Source: Chryseosolibacter sp049791675
GTDB taxonomy: Bacteria; Bacteroidota; Bacteroidia; Cytophagales; Cyclobacteriaceae
Direction: 5' to 3'
DNA length: 64,000 nt
Assembly (NCBI GenBank): GCA_049791675.1
Contig: JBARAD010000247.1
Span: 1 to 64,000 of the forward strand
Of the stretch, positions 42,557-50,400 are shown one piece after another (the stretch's first letter is position 1; the number at the start of each line of letters is the position of its first letter). Both the position numbers and the translations under genes were made by a program. Under the pieces are notes generated by a model. The model worked only from the letters and a program-made list of their open reading frames with translations, did not search any database and was not told where the DNA came from.

Positions 42557-43897
42557 ATGAAATCTACACTGATCGTCAATGCAAATATAGTCAATGAGGG
42601 CAAGGTCTTTCAGGGAGATGTGCTCATCAGGGGAAGGTTTATCGAGGCGATCGGCAAAGACCTCGGCTCCAGAGATGCCGATACAGTAATTGATGCCCGT
42701 GGCCGATACCTGTTACCAGGTGCAATTGACGATCAGGTTCACTTCCGCGAGCCGGGACTGACACACAAAGCGACCATATACTCCGAATCAAGAGCCGCAG
42801 TCGCAGGCGGGGTAACGAGTTTTATGGAGATGCCCAATACGGTACCTCCCGTTTTCACCATCGCTCTTCTCGAAGATAAATACGCCATCGCGGCGAAAGA
42901 TTCACTTGCAAACTATTCCTTCTTTATGGGTGCGTCCAACGACAACCTCGAAGAAGTAATGAGGCTTGACATTCAAAATGTGTGCGGACTAAAGATCTTT
43001 ATGGGATCCTCCACAGGCAACCTGCTGGTGGATGATGAAAAGACGCTTGAGGGCTTTTTTTCCAGGTTCCCTTCCTTGATCGCGACACATTGTGAGGATG
43101 AGGCAACCATTCTGAAAAATACAGCGGCTTACAGGGCAGAATACGGCGAAGACATTCCCGTAAAATTTCATCCGCTGATCAGAAGTGCCGAAGCCTGCTT
43201 TAAATCCTCCTCCTTTGCTGTTGACCTGGCCCGCAAGCATGGGACGAAGCTTCACATCCTCCACATCTCAACTGCCCGGGAAACGGGCTTATTTGATCCG
43301 GCACTGCCGCTGGAAAAGAAGAAGATCACTGCAGAAGCGTGCGTACATCACCTCTCATTTAACGATACCGATTACAGCCGCCTGGGAACCCTGATCAAGT
43401 GGAACCCCGCTGTTAAGACCCGGGTAGACCAGCTTGCGGTCTTCCAGGCAGTCCTCGACGATAAAATTGATGTGATTGCTACGGATCACGCGCCGCACAC
43501 ATTGGCAGAAAAAACCAATCCTTACCTGAAAGCCCCTTCCGGTGGACCACTTATCCAGCACAGCCTCGTCGCGATGCTTGAGTTCTATCATGAAGGCAGA
43601 ATCCCGATAGAAAAAATTGTCCAGAAAATGGCGCACAATCCGGCCATTCTTTTCCAGGTATCCAAAAGGGGTTTTATCCGCGAGGGGTATTATGCAGACC
43701 TGGTTTTGGTGGACCTGAATGATCCATGGAAAGTCGACAGTGGAAATATTCTGGCCAAGTGCGGGTGGTCTCCTTTCGAGGGTAAGATCTTCACATCGAA
43801 AGTCACAGATACGTTTGTTTCAGGACACCTGGCTTTTTCGAACGGAAAATTTGATGAAGGGATGAAAGGACAGCGGTTAACTTTTGACAGGAACTAA
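42557..43897 (+). CDS. pyrC: Dihydroorotase, class I type, with altered metal motif
   Basis: Amidohydrolase that closes carbamoyl-aspartate to dihydroorotate in pyrimidine synthesis. The 446-residue protein has the family start MKSTLIVNANIVNEG, DDQVHFREPG at 58-67, CGLKIFMGSSTGNLL, THCEDE, HILHIST and TDHAPHT. Of the expected HxH pair the first His is Gln60, while His62 is kept. This Gln form appears, from memory, in other Bacteroidota dihydroorotases, so it is more likely a lineage trait than damage. The ATG at 42557 follows a -7 box by five bases; an upstream in-frame start overlaps the helicase gene. Confidence 0.93.
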   Translation: MKSTLIVNANIVNEGKVFQGDVLIRGRFIEAIGKDLGSRDADTVIDARGRYLLPGAIDDQVHFREPGLTHKATIYSESRAAVAGGVTSFMEMPNTVPPVFTIALLEDKYAIAAKDSLANYSFFMGASNDNLEEVMRLDIQNVCGLKIFMGSSTGNLLVDDEKTLEGFFSRFPSLIATHCEDEATILKNTAAYRAEYGEDIPVKFHPLIRSAEACFKSSSFAVDLARKHGTKLHILHISTARETGLFDPALPLEKKKITAEACVHHLSFNDTDYSRLGTLIKWNPAVKTRVDQLAVFQAVLDDKIDVIATDHAPHTLAEKTNPYLKAPSGGPLIQHSLVAMLEFYHEGRIPIEKIVQKMAHNPAILFQVSKRGFIREGYYADLVLVDLNDPWKVDSGNILAKCGWSPFEGKIFTSKVTDTFVSGHLAFSNGKFDEGMKGQRLTFDRN

Positions 43898-43952
43898 AAA
43901 AAGCGTCTTTTTTGTTATTTACGGCGGACTATCTAAATTGCACGCCAGAAAC

Positions 43953-44030
43953 GGTGGATGTAGCTCAGTTGGTTAGAGCATCAGATTGTGATTCTGAGGG
44001 TCGCGGGTTCGAGTCCCGTCTTTCACCCCA
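43953..44030 (+). tRNA. tRNA-His (anticodon GTG)
   Basis: Cloverleaf with D arm (GCTCAGTTGGTTAGAGC), anticodon stem TCAGA/TCTGA around TTGTGAT (anticodon GTG), and T arm GCGGG-TTCGAGT-CCCGT. The extra G at position -1 (43953) opposite discriminator C73 marks it as His-specific. CCA is encoded (44028-44030). The acceptor stem has one T-T mismatch (position 6 with 67). A TTTG at 43911 may be part of its promoter. Confidence 0.95.
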
Positions 44031-44058
44031 AAAACCTATGTAAACCATAGGTTTTTTT
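44031..44058 (+). terminator. Intrinsic terminator of tRNA-His
   Basis: AAAACCTATG pairs with CATAGGTTTT around TAAAC, followed by more T; it starts directly after the CCA. Confidence 0.9.
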
Positions 44059-44200
44059 GTTGCCGATTTTTGTCATGACGACACCCAGGTTTTAAATACT
44101 GGTCTGCAGTTTATCTCGATTTGATTCTTCGATTCTGAGAGGGCCGGTCGAATTCAAGGCTTGAGAACACATCTTTGTCAGTCCTTCCCGATCTGTTCCC

Positions 44201-44236
44201 GAAATTTTAATTCTTAAATTTTAAATCTTAAATTTT
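44201..44236. repeat. AT-rich short repeat, copy of the 18280 unit
   Basis: Contains TTTAAATCTTAAA (44220-44232), identical to 18280-18292, within GAAATTTTAATTCTTAAATT and its continuation. It lies in the 450-base gap between the tRNA terminator and the gene at 44512, which otherwise holds only the weak reading frame below. Confidence 0.6.
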
Positions 44237-44383
44237 CATTGAAGTCGAAACGCTGGCGTTGCTCAATTGACTGATACGCATAAAATCTTGCCAGAATGGG
44301 ATTGCCGCTGTTGAAGAGGCTTTGAAAAGGCCCGGATTAGTTACGATGTATTCATGGATAATGGCGTCCGGCATGCGTTTCAT
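44228..44383 (-). CDS. Possible small protein (51 aa)
   Basis: An ATG frame of 51 codons (starting MKRMPDAIIHEYIV, with NPGLFKASSTAAIPFW) uses codons like those of neighbouring genes, but there is no recognised promoter or ribosome site, and the opposite strand is also open over much of the stretch. Its stop lies within the AT-rich repeat. It could be a genuine short protein, a gene remnant or chance; evidence is weak. Confidence 0.2.
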   Translation of the reverse strand: MKRMPDAIIHEYIVTNPGLFKASSTAAIPFWQDFMRISQLSNASVSTSMKI

Positions 44384-44511
44384 AATTACCTGGCGCCGAC
44401 GCGATAGGATCAGAAATCAACAACGCGGCGTGGTAAGGAGCGTTGATCTGCCCGAAAAAAGTTGAAGTAGCCAGCGTTGTGGTGGCGCAGTTTTTTCTAT
44501 AAGTTTAGATT

Positions 44512-44769
44512 ATGATGATAACGTGGGGAGATTTTAACAGGCTTTCACTTTCAAAAAAGATCAGTCTTCTTTACGAGAACGGCACATTTGTAATGGCCAT
44601 CAGGTACTATGGCTATAAGGTGAACCTGTATCTGCTCGGCAGTATTTACCTGGAGGTATTTGTGAATCACAAGCAATCGTGCATTGAGAAGATCCAACAG
44701 CTCGACATGAACCATTCACGGATGAAATTCTATTCCGATCAGATAAAGCTCCCGGATTTTATTTACTGA
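44512..44769 (+). CDS. Small protein of unknown function (85 aa)
   Basis: An 85-residue soluble-looking protein: MMITWGDFNRLSLSKKISLL, a beta-rich middle (AIRYYGYKVNLYLLGSIYLE) and a mixed end. No motif or membrane segment. Codon use and a terminator directly downstream support it as a gene. A TAAGTTTA box (44500-44507) with a TTG 20 bases upstream lies four bases before the ATG, so its mRNA may be leaderless; ATG 44515 is an alternative. Function unknown. Confidence 0.75.
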   Translation: MMITWGDFNRLSLSKKISLLYENGTFVMAIRYYGYKVNLYLLGSIYLEVFVNHKQSCIEKIQQLDMNHSRMKFYSDQIKLPDFIY

Positions 44770-44784
44770 ATAACATCTATAAAA

Positions 44785-44817
44785 TAAAAAACCCGACAAT
44801 GTTGCCGGGTTTTTTTC
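44785..44817. terminator. Bidirectional terminator between convergent genes
   Basis: AAAAAACCCGACA pairs with TTGCCGGGTTTTTTT (one G-T pair) around a short loop, with A-rich and T-rich flanks on both strands. It serves the gene at 44512 and the minus-strand gene ending at 44839. Confidence 0.88.
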
Positions 44818-44838
44818 TTATGGTTTAGGTAGCAGTTC

Positions 44839-45579
44839 CTAAGCTGTTAGTGCAGTCGTTGTTTCTTCAAATTTCTGCGACATTTTCAAAGTAACGTTTT
44901 TCTTGGCTTTGAAACCGCAGTATCCGCACTGGTAATGCTTCATCAGCTCACCTTCTTCATTGATAGCAGGATGTTTCAGGATCTCTTCTTTAACAATCTT
45001 GAAGGTCTGATAATTACATTCAGGGCACTGAATAGCGTGCAGGTGACCGGAGTATTTTTCAATTTTTACGTAGCCTGTTTCGAGGTCTTTCCATACATCG
45101 TAGTCGATAGAGAAGACGTTTTCTTCAGCCTGCATACCTTCATCAAGGTAAGCATCTTCTTCATCTTCGCTCAGCAGCTTCATGGCTTTGCCGGTTTTCG
45201 GGGAGATGCGTGGCCTGTAACGCAAAACCTTCAGCCTCTTTTCGATGTAGAAAGGATAGTAGAATTTTAAAAGATTCTGGACGATCAATGCAACGATCAT
45301 ACCCATGGATACGCTGAGGAATCCACGAACAAAAATCCACAATGCGCTTAATTCGGTAACGTTCGAGTTCGCAAAGAAGCAACATCCAATAATAAGGATA
45401 ACGGAGGCCACCCAAAGTGTCATTATCTCGCTTCGATTGATAAAGTCGTATTTGACTTTAGCATCATTCATCGTGCTAAGCCTGATGATGTGACCTATTA
45501 CAATCAACACGGCGATCGCCCAAGCTCCATAGGCGATATTCTTTGCCATTTCATTCCAAGGTGCGTATTGTTCTCCCAT
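44839..45579 (-). CDS. Three-helix membrane protein with C-terminal zinc ribbon
   Basis: A 246-residue protein of unknown function: three membrane segments at about 13-33, 51-70 and 80-105, a basic/acidic cytoplasmic linker (SEDEEDAYLDEG), and a zinc-ribbon-like end with Cys185/Cys188 (CPECNY) and Cys218/Cys221 (CGYCGF). The two CxxC pairs are about 30 residues apart, as in rubredoxin-like ribbons. It may sense or bind metal, nucleic acid or protein near the membrane. It has its own promoter and shares a terminator with the gene at 44512. Confidence 0.8.
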   Translation of the reverse strand: MGEQYAPWNEMAKNIAYGAWAIAVLIVIGHIIRLSTMNDAKVKYDFINRSEIMTLWVASVILIIGCCFFANSNVTELSALWIFVRGFLSVSMGMIVALIVQNLLKFYYPFYIEKRLKVLRYRPRISPKTGKAMKLLSEDEEDAYLDEGMQAEENVFSIDYDVWKDLETGYVKIEKYSGHLHAIQCPECNYQTFKIVKEEILKHPAINEEGELMKHYQCGYCGFKAKKNVTLKMSQKFEETTTALTA

Positions 45580-45613
45580 GGTTATCGGTTAGTTTTTATT
45601 TATTCCACTTTAG

Positions 45614-45621
45614 CAAATATA
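45614..45621 (-). promoter_or_regulatory. -7 box for the zinc-ribbon membrane protein gene
   Basis: Minus strand TATATTTG, exact match, 34 bases before the ATG at 45579. Confidence 0.55.
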
Positions 45622-45746
45622 TAAGGCCGTTTTAACTTTACCTACAGTTAGGAGCAGGATTATTCGGTAAATGATATGAATTTTATTCTTCACCCGCGGC
45701 AAATCCAATTCCTCAATGGTAGGGACCGGTTCTATACAGTGTACCT

Positions 45747-46517
45747 TCAAAAGGTAACCGCGCAACGCTTCGCGAAATCAATAATTTTTTTCAGGCATGG
45801 CCCCTCGGCTTCGAACATGCCCATATGGCCCACGTCGGGCAGGATCAGGGCTTCGGCCAGTGGGTTGAGGGTTGCTTGCTCAACAATGGTTCCAGGGGGA
45901 ATACCAGGATCTTTTTCGCCCGCCAGAAAAAGGATGGGTCTATGGAAGTCAGCCAATACGTTTGTTCGCTGCTTCCTGTCTCGCATTGCTTTTGTATAGC
46001 CCACAACGCTTTCCCTGGAAGACTGGACTGCAATGTTTTTCACTTTTGTGATGGAGCTATGCTGCGGGTCTGCGTAGAGTGGGCCGATGAAGTTCGAGGT
46101 AAAGGCCTGTACGTCTTGCTTCGCTATAAATTCCAGAACTTTATCACGTGATTGTTTCTTCTCCCGGGAGTCGGCCAGCGCAGTGGAATGAAAGAGGCAG
46201 ATTCCGCCAAGGGCGTTTTTATCCTGTTCTGCCATGGCAAGTGTAACATACCCGCCCAGTGAGTGACCTACGATTACGGGATTCAGGTATTCTCTTTCCC
46301 TGATCCATCCGAGTACCACGCGGGCGACGTCGTCGATGGAGAAACCTTCGGGCAGTCCCGGGCTTTTTCCGAAACCCGGCAGATCAATTGTTACGACCTG
46401 CAGCGTGTCACTCAGTTTCTCCTCGAAATCATTCCACATCAGCTGATTGAGTGGGAACCCGTGAATCAATATCACAGTCGTTCCACTTCCCTGTTCCCGG
46501 TAATTAATGCTGGCCAT
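45747..46517 (-). CDS. Alpha/beta-fold hydrolase
   Basis: A 256-residue cytoplasmic hydrolase with the full catalytic triad of the family: Ser86 in GHSLGG, Asp203 in AGEKDPGIPP and His231 in VGHMG; the oxyanion region is HGFPLNQLMW at 19-28. Substrate unknown; esterase, lactonase and MhpC-like C-C hydrolases share this pattern. Its ATG overlaps the dxs stop by one base (TAATG), so it is translated together with dxs. Confidence 0.93.
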   Translation of the reverse strand: MASINYREQGSGTTVILIHGFPLNQLMWNDFEEKLSDTLQVVTIDLPGFGKSPGLPEGFSIDDVARVVLGWIREREYLNPVIVGHSLGGYVTLAMAEQDKNALGGICLFHSTALADSREKKQSRDKVLEFIAKQDVQAFTSNFIGPLYADPQHSSITKVKNIAVQSSRESVVGYTKAMRDRKQRTNVLADFHRPILFLAGEKDPGIPPGTIVEQATLNPLAEALILPDVGHMGMFEAEGPCLKKIIDFAKRCAVTF

Positions 46518-48442
46518 TATAGTGAGCGCGAAACGGATTCGAGCATTTCCACGACTGACTTTTCGATACCATCAGGATCGAAACCACACTCGCGGTGTAA
46601 TTCGATCTGCTCGCCATGCTCTACAATGCGGTCAGGGATACCCAGTCGTTTTACTTCTGCCTGGTAATTGTTGTCGGCCATAAATTCCAGCACAGCGCTG
46701 CCAAATCCACCCTGGACGCAACCATCTTCAATCGTGATGATTTTTTTATACGTCGTGAACACCTCATGCAGGATATCCTCATCAATCGGTTTTACAAAAC
46801 GCATATCGTAGTGACCCACCTCGATATTCTTTTTTGCCAGGCGGTTGCACACCTCCACGGCATAATTTCCGATATGGCCAATGGTGAGCAACACAATTTC
46901 ATCACCCTCCCTTAATTTCCGTCCTTTTCCGATCGGGATCTCCTCCATGGGCGTACGCCAGTTACTCATGACGCCTTTACCGCGGGGATAACGAATGGAG
47001 AAGGCTTTCTCTTTTCTCGCAAGTTGTGCCGTAAACATCAGATTCCTTAACTCCGCCTCGTTCATCGGGGAGGAAACGATCATATTCGGAAGACAGCGGA
47101 AAAAAGCCAGATCATAAGCGCCGTGATGCGTCGGTCCGTCTGCCCCTGCAAAGCCTGCCCTGTCAAGGAAAAAATTCACGGGCAAATTCTGAATGCACAC
47201 GTCGTGGACCACCTGGTCATAGGCGCGTTGCATAAAGGAGCTATAGATATTGCAGAAAGGAATCAGCCCCTGTGTTGCAAGTCCTGCTGAAAAAGTCACT
47301 GCATGCTGTTCTGCAATGCCCACATCAAAGGCCCTTTCCGGCATCTCCCGCATCATGATGTTCATGGAGGAGCCTGACGGCATAGCAGGGGTGATGCCAA
47401 TGATCTTGTCATTGGTCCGGGCAAGTTCAACAAGGGTATGTCCGAAAACGTCCTGGTACTTGGGAGGCTGGGGTGTTTCCTCAACTTTCTGGTAGATCTC
47501 TCCTGAGATCTTATCAAAGGTGCCGGGCGCGTGCCACGTTGTGGCATTTCCTTTTTCGGCCGGCCCGAATCCCTTGCCTTTAACGGTAACGCAGTGGAGT
47601 ATTTTAGGGCCTTTGATATTCTTCAGATCTCCCAGGATCGTCACCAGGTGGTCTACGTCATGACCGTCGACGGGCCCGAAATACCGCAGGTTTAAAGACT
47701 CAAAGAAATTACTCTGGCTAAGCAGTGTAGACTTAATGCCATTTTCCAGTTTGGAAACAATCTCCTGAGCACTCTTTCCAAAATTTGAAAGCTTCCCAAG
47801 AAGCTTCCACACGTCATCTTTGATCTTATTGTATGTGCGGGAGGTCGTGATATCGGTGAGGTAATCCTTTAATGCACCCACGTTGGGGTCAATGGACATA
47901 CAATTGTCGTTGAGGATGATCAGCAGGTTCGTATCCGATACACCTGCGTGGTTCATGGCTTCAAATGCCATCCCTCCGGTCATTGCACCATCGCCGATCA
48001 CAGCAATGTGTTGCCGGTCTCCTGCCTCCAGATATCGCGAGGCAGCTGCCATCCCCAGGGCCGCTGAAACAGAGGTCGAGGAATGGCCCACGCCGAAGGT
48101 ATCATAGGGGCTTTCAGTCCTTTTTGGGAAACCTGACAGTCCGCCATACAGCCGGTTCGAATGAAACTGATCGCGCCTGCCGGTCAGGATTTTATGACCA
48201 TAAGCCTGATGGCCAACATCCCAAACCAGTTGGTCATAAGGCGTATTAAATACATAATGTAAGGCTACTGTAAGTTCAACAACCCCCAGACTGGCGCCAA
48301 AATGGCCCCCATAGACAGAAACGTTGTCAATGATAAATTGGCGTAATTCCTCGCTTAGCTGCACCAATTGAACCGGATCGAGCTTTTTAAGGTCATCAGG
48401 CGTGTTAATTTGGGCCAAAAGTTTACCCGGTGTAATGAGCAT
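46517..48442 (-). CDS. dxs: 1-deoxy-D-xylulose-5-phosphate synthase
   Basis: Thiamine-diphosphate enzyme that joins pyruvate and glyceraldehyde-3-phosphate, the first step of the MEP isoprenoid route. The 641-residue protein has His78 in DVGHQAYGHK, the ThDP motif GDGAMTGG at 150-157 continuing through EAMNHAG to LNDN, and DVGIAEQHAVTFSAGLA in the pyrimidine-binding domain, plus the C-terminal transketolase domain. The frame could begin further up at 48517, but the ATG at 48442 matches the family and leaves a leader after the TAATTTTG box. Its stop overlaps the alpha/beta hydrolase. Confidence 0.97.
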   Translation of the reverse strand: MLITPGKLLAQINTPDDLKKLDPVQLVQLSEELRQFIIDNVSVYGGHFGASLGVVELTVALHYVFNTPYDQLVWDVGHQAYGHKILTGRRDQFHSNRLYGGLSGFPKRTESPYDTFGVGHSSTSVSAALGMAAASRYLEAGDRQHIAVIGDGAMTGGMAFEAMNHAGVSDTNLLIILNDNCMSIDPNVGALKDYLTDITTSRTYNKIKDDVWKLLGKLSNFGKSAQEIVSKLENGIKSTLLSQSNFFESLNLRYFGPVDGHDVDHLVTILGDLKNIKGPKILHCVTVKGKGFGPAEKGNATTWHAPGTFDKISGEIYQKVEETPQPPKYQDVFGHTLVELARTNDKIIGITPAMPSGSSMNIMMREMPERAFDVGIAEQHAVTFSAGLATQGLIPFCNIYSSFMQRAYDQVVHDVCIQNLPVNFFLDRAGFAGADGPTHHGAYDLAFFRCLPNMIVSSPMNEAELRNLMFTAQLARKEKAFSIRYPRGKGVMSNWRTPMEEIPIGKGRKLREGDEIVLLTIGHIGNYAVEVCNRLAKKNIEVGHYDMRFVKPIDEDILHEVFTTYKKIITIEDGCVQGGFGSAVLEFMADNNYQAEVKRLGIPDRIVEHGEQIELHRECGFDPDGIEKSVVEMLESVSRSL

Positions 48443-48514
48443 TCGTTCTGGGTTGTTTTTATTCTTTAACAGCAAATGAGAATAAGTGTTCCGCAATTTA
48501 CCCGGCTGTTCCCG

Positions 48515-48522
48515 CAAAATTA
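48515..48522 (-). promoter_or_regulatory. -7 box for dxs
   Basis: Minus strand TAATTTTG, exact match, giving a leader of about 65-70 bases before the dxs ATG. Confidence 0.5.
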
Positions 48523-48561
48523 CTTATTTCTCCAATGATAAGGATTTTGGAGGATTATAAA

Positions 48562-48569
48562 TAAATTTG
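48562..48569 (+). promoter_or_regulatory. -7 box for scpA, near the start codon
   Basis: TAAATTTG, exact match, seven bases before the ATG at 48577; again little or no leader is expected. Confidence 0.5.
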
Positions 48570-48576
48570 TGCCGTC

Positions 48577-49353
48577 ATGGTAACACAAGAAAACTTCGAA
48601 ATCAAGCTGCCCTTATTTGAGGGACCTTTTGATCTCCTCCTGTTCTTCATCGAAAGGGACGAACTTGATATTTACGATATTCCGATCTACAGGATCACCG
48701 AAGATTTCCTCCAGTATGTGCACCATATGGAGCACCTCAACATCGAGGTTGCCAGTGAATTTATCCTGGTGGCTGCTACGCTCATGCGCATCAAATCAAA
48801 GATGCTGCTGCCACGTCCACAGCTGGATGAAGCGGGCAATGAAATTGATCCGCGCGAAGAGCTGGTGAAACACCTGCTTGAATACAAGAAATACAAGTCG
48901 GTGGTGGATGTTTTCCATAAGATGGAAGAAGCCGAGCTCATGAAAGAAAAGCGCGGTAACATCATCAAGGAATTGAAATCACTTGCCGAGGTTACGAATG
49001 TGGAAGCAGAACTTCAGGACGTAACGATATTCAAGCTGATGACGGTCTTTGAAAAAGTCATCAAGCGTTTTGAGGCTGAGAAAAATAAACCTGTTCACCA
49101 GGTAGTTCAATATCCTTATACGATTGAGAACCAGAAAAAATATGTGATTGACGAGATCAGCAGGAAGGAGCGTCTGTCATTTGTGGAGTTGCTGCAGGCT
49201 TTCCCCACGCGTATCGGTTTGATCTTCAATTTCCTCGCGATCCTTGAATTGCTTGCCTATCAGCAGGTCGGCATCCAGGTGGGTGAAGGGTATAATAATT
49301 TCTGGGTTACCAAGGCAGATGCTGCCGAGGTCAGTTCCGCTCCGGGCGAGTAG
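48577..49353 (+). CDS. scpA: Segregation and condensation protein A
   Basis: Kleisin subunit of the Smc-ScpAB condensin that compacts and separates chromosomes. The 258-residue protein has the N-terminal kleisin motif FEGPFDLLLFFIERDELDIYDI (positions about 10-31, key residues Phe/Gly/Pro/Asp/Leu-Leu), the central acidic helices, LPRPQLDEAGNEID, and the C-terminal winged helix (RLSFVELLQAFPTRIGLIFNFLAIL region). Length is normal. No scpB is in the window. The TAG stop at 49351-49353 directly abuts a dispersed repeat. Confidence 0.95.
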   Translation: MVTQENFEIKLPLFEGPFDLLLFFIERDELDIYDIPIYRITEDFLQYVHHMEHLNIEVASEFILVAATLMRIKSKMLLPRPQLDEAGNEIDPREELVKHLLEYKKYKSVVDVFHKMEEAELMKEKRGNIIKELKSLAEVTNVEAELQDVTIFKLMTVFEKVIKRFEAEKNKPVHQVVQYPYTIENQKKYVIDEISRKERLSFVELLQAFPTRIGLIFNFLAILELLAYQQVGIQVGEGYNNFWVTKADAAEVSSAPGE

Positions 49354-49611
49354 TGAGTGGTGAGTAGTGATTGGTGAGTAGTTCGTGCGGCTAATTCGCT
49401 TTGCTTTTCATCACTTCATGCGCTTTTAGCTGAGGAAGGTAAGTCTTGTGAGACATTAGCGGTTCACGATTGACGTCGCCCACTATGAATAGCAAACATA
49501 CGGCGTGCACCCGGCCACGCACCATTGACAACTGACCGCCACCAGATCTCCGCACCCATCCCGCTATGCAAAGGAGTCGCATTCAACGCACTCGCCCATT
49601 CACAATTGACG
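49353..49611. repeat. Dispersed intergenic repeat element between convergent genes
   Basis: GTGAGTGGTGA (49353-49363) and TTCGTGCGGCT (49382-49392) copy the order seen behind RidA (28073, 28096). Inside, TTCAC(G/A)ATTGACG occurs twice (49463-49475 and 49599-49611). The stretch reaches almost from the scpA stop to the creatininase stop and holds no supported gene. Confidence 0.65.
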
Positions 49612-49614
49612 ATT

Positions 49615-50376
49615 TCACGCATACAGGTCATTCCGATCCGCATCCGCGACTTCATTAAAGAACAGCGCTACCTTCTGGGTTACAGCCTTGAAGAACTTTG
49701 CCCCTTTTTCAGCCGTGGCTTTTCTGGGATCACCCACGCCGGTATCTTTTGTCACCTGTAGCCATTTGCGTTCAGCCCAGGCCCAGCCTTCGCGAATGCC
49801 TGCCATCCTGAATTTTTTTGCGGCCCCGTCGCCCGCCTCAGACAAAGGTCTCACCAACTGTGGTGTCAGGTGCAGGATAACACTGGTTTCCATCTCACCG
49901 GCATGATCGTCTTTGTTGTCGAAGAAATCTTTCTGGTCAACAGATTGATACCAGTTGCAGGAGCATAAGAACATCTTCGGAAACTGAAGGCCAAGCTCCC
50001 GGATCATGGTCTTGAAGTCATTGCCTCCGTGGCTGTTCAAAATGATCAGTTTATAGATCCCCTGGCGATTCAAGACATCGACAATATCGCGCAGGATCGC
50101 CAGCTGCGTGCTGGGATTCATATTCATGTCAAGCTTTACATCGAACTGGCCCGTGTTTACACCGAAAGGTATACAGGGAAGGACCGTGATCTTGCGGCCA
50201 CTTTCCCACGCAATGCGCGCAGCTTCCGCAGCTACTTCCTGCGCTTCAATGATGTCGGTGCCATAAGGCAAATGATAATTATGCGCTTCGCACGCACCCC
50301 ACGGCAAGACTGCCACTTCATAAGCAGTTTCCTTAACGGTCTTCCAGTGATTTTCAGCTAAAATGTATGGTCTCAT
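49615..50376 (-). CDS. Creatininase-family amidohydrolase
   Basis: Metal-dependent amidohydrolase of the creatininase family (253 aa). The metal/active-site elements are in WGACEAHNYHLPYGTDI (Glu30, His32/His35, Asp41), ILNSHGGND and DHAGEMETS. Members act on creatinine, on formamide intermediates of riboflavin/F420 synthesis, or in cofactor maturation, so the substrate here is open. It is last in the LOG-transglycosylase-creatininase unit on the minus strand, 24 bases after the lytic transglycosylase. Confidence 0.92.
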   Translation of the reverse strand: MRPYILAENHWKTVKETAYEVAVLPWGACEAHNYHLPYGTDIIEAQEVAAEAARIAWESGRKITVLPCIPFGVNTGQFDVKLDMNMNPSTQLAILRDIVDVLNRQGIYKLIILNSHGGNDFKTMIRELGLQFPKMFLCSCNWYQSVDQKDFFDNKDDHAGEMETSVILHLTPQLVRPLSEAGDGAAKKFRMAGIREGWAWAERKWLQVTKDTGVGDPRKATAEKGAKFFKAVTQKVALFFNEVADADRNDLYA

Positions 50377-50400
50377 GATGTGTATATTTTTTTTTGAGGA

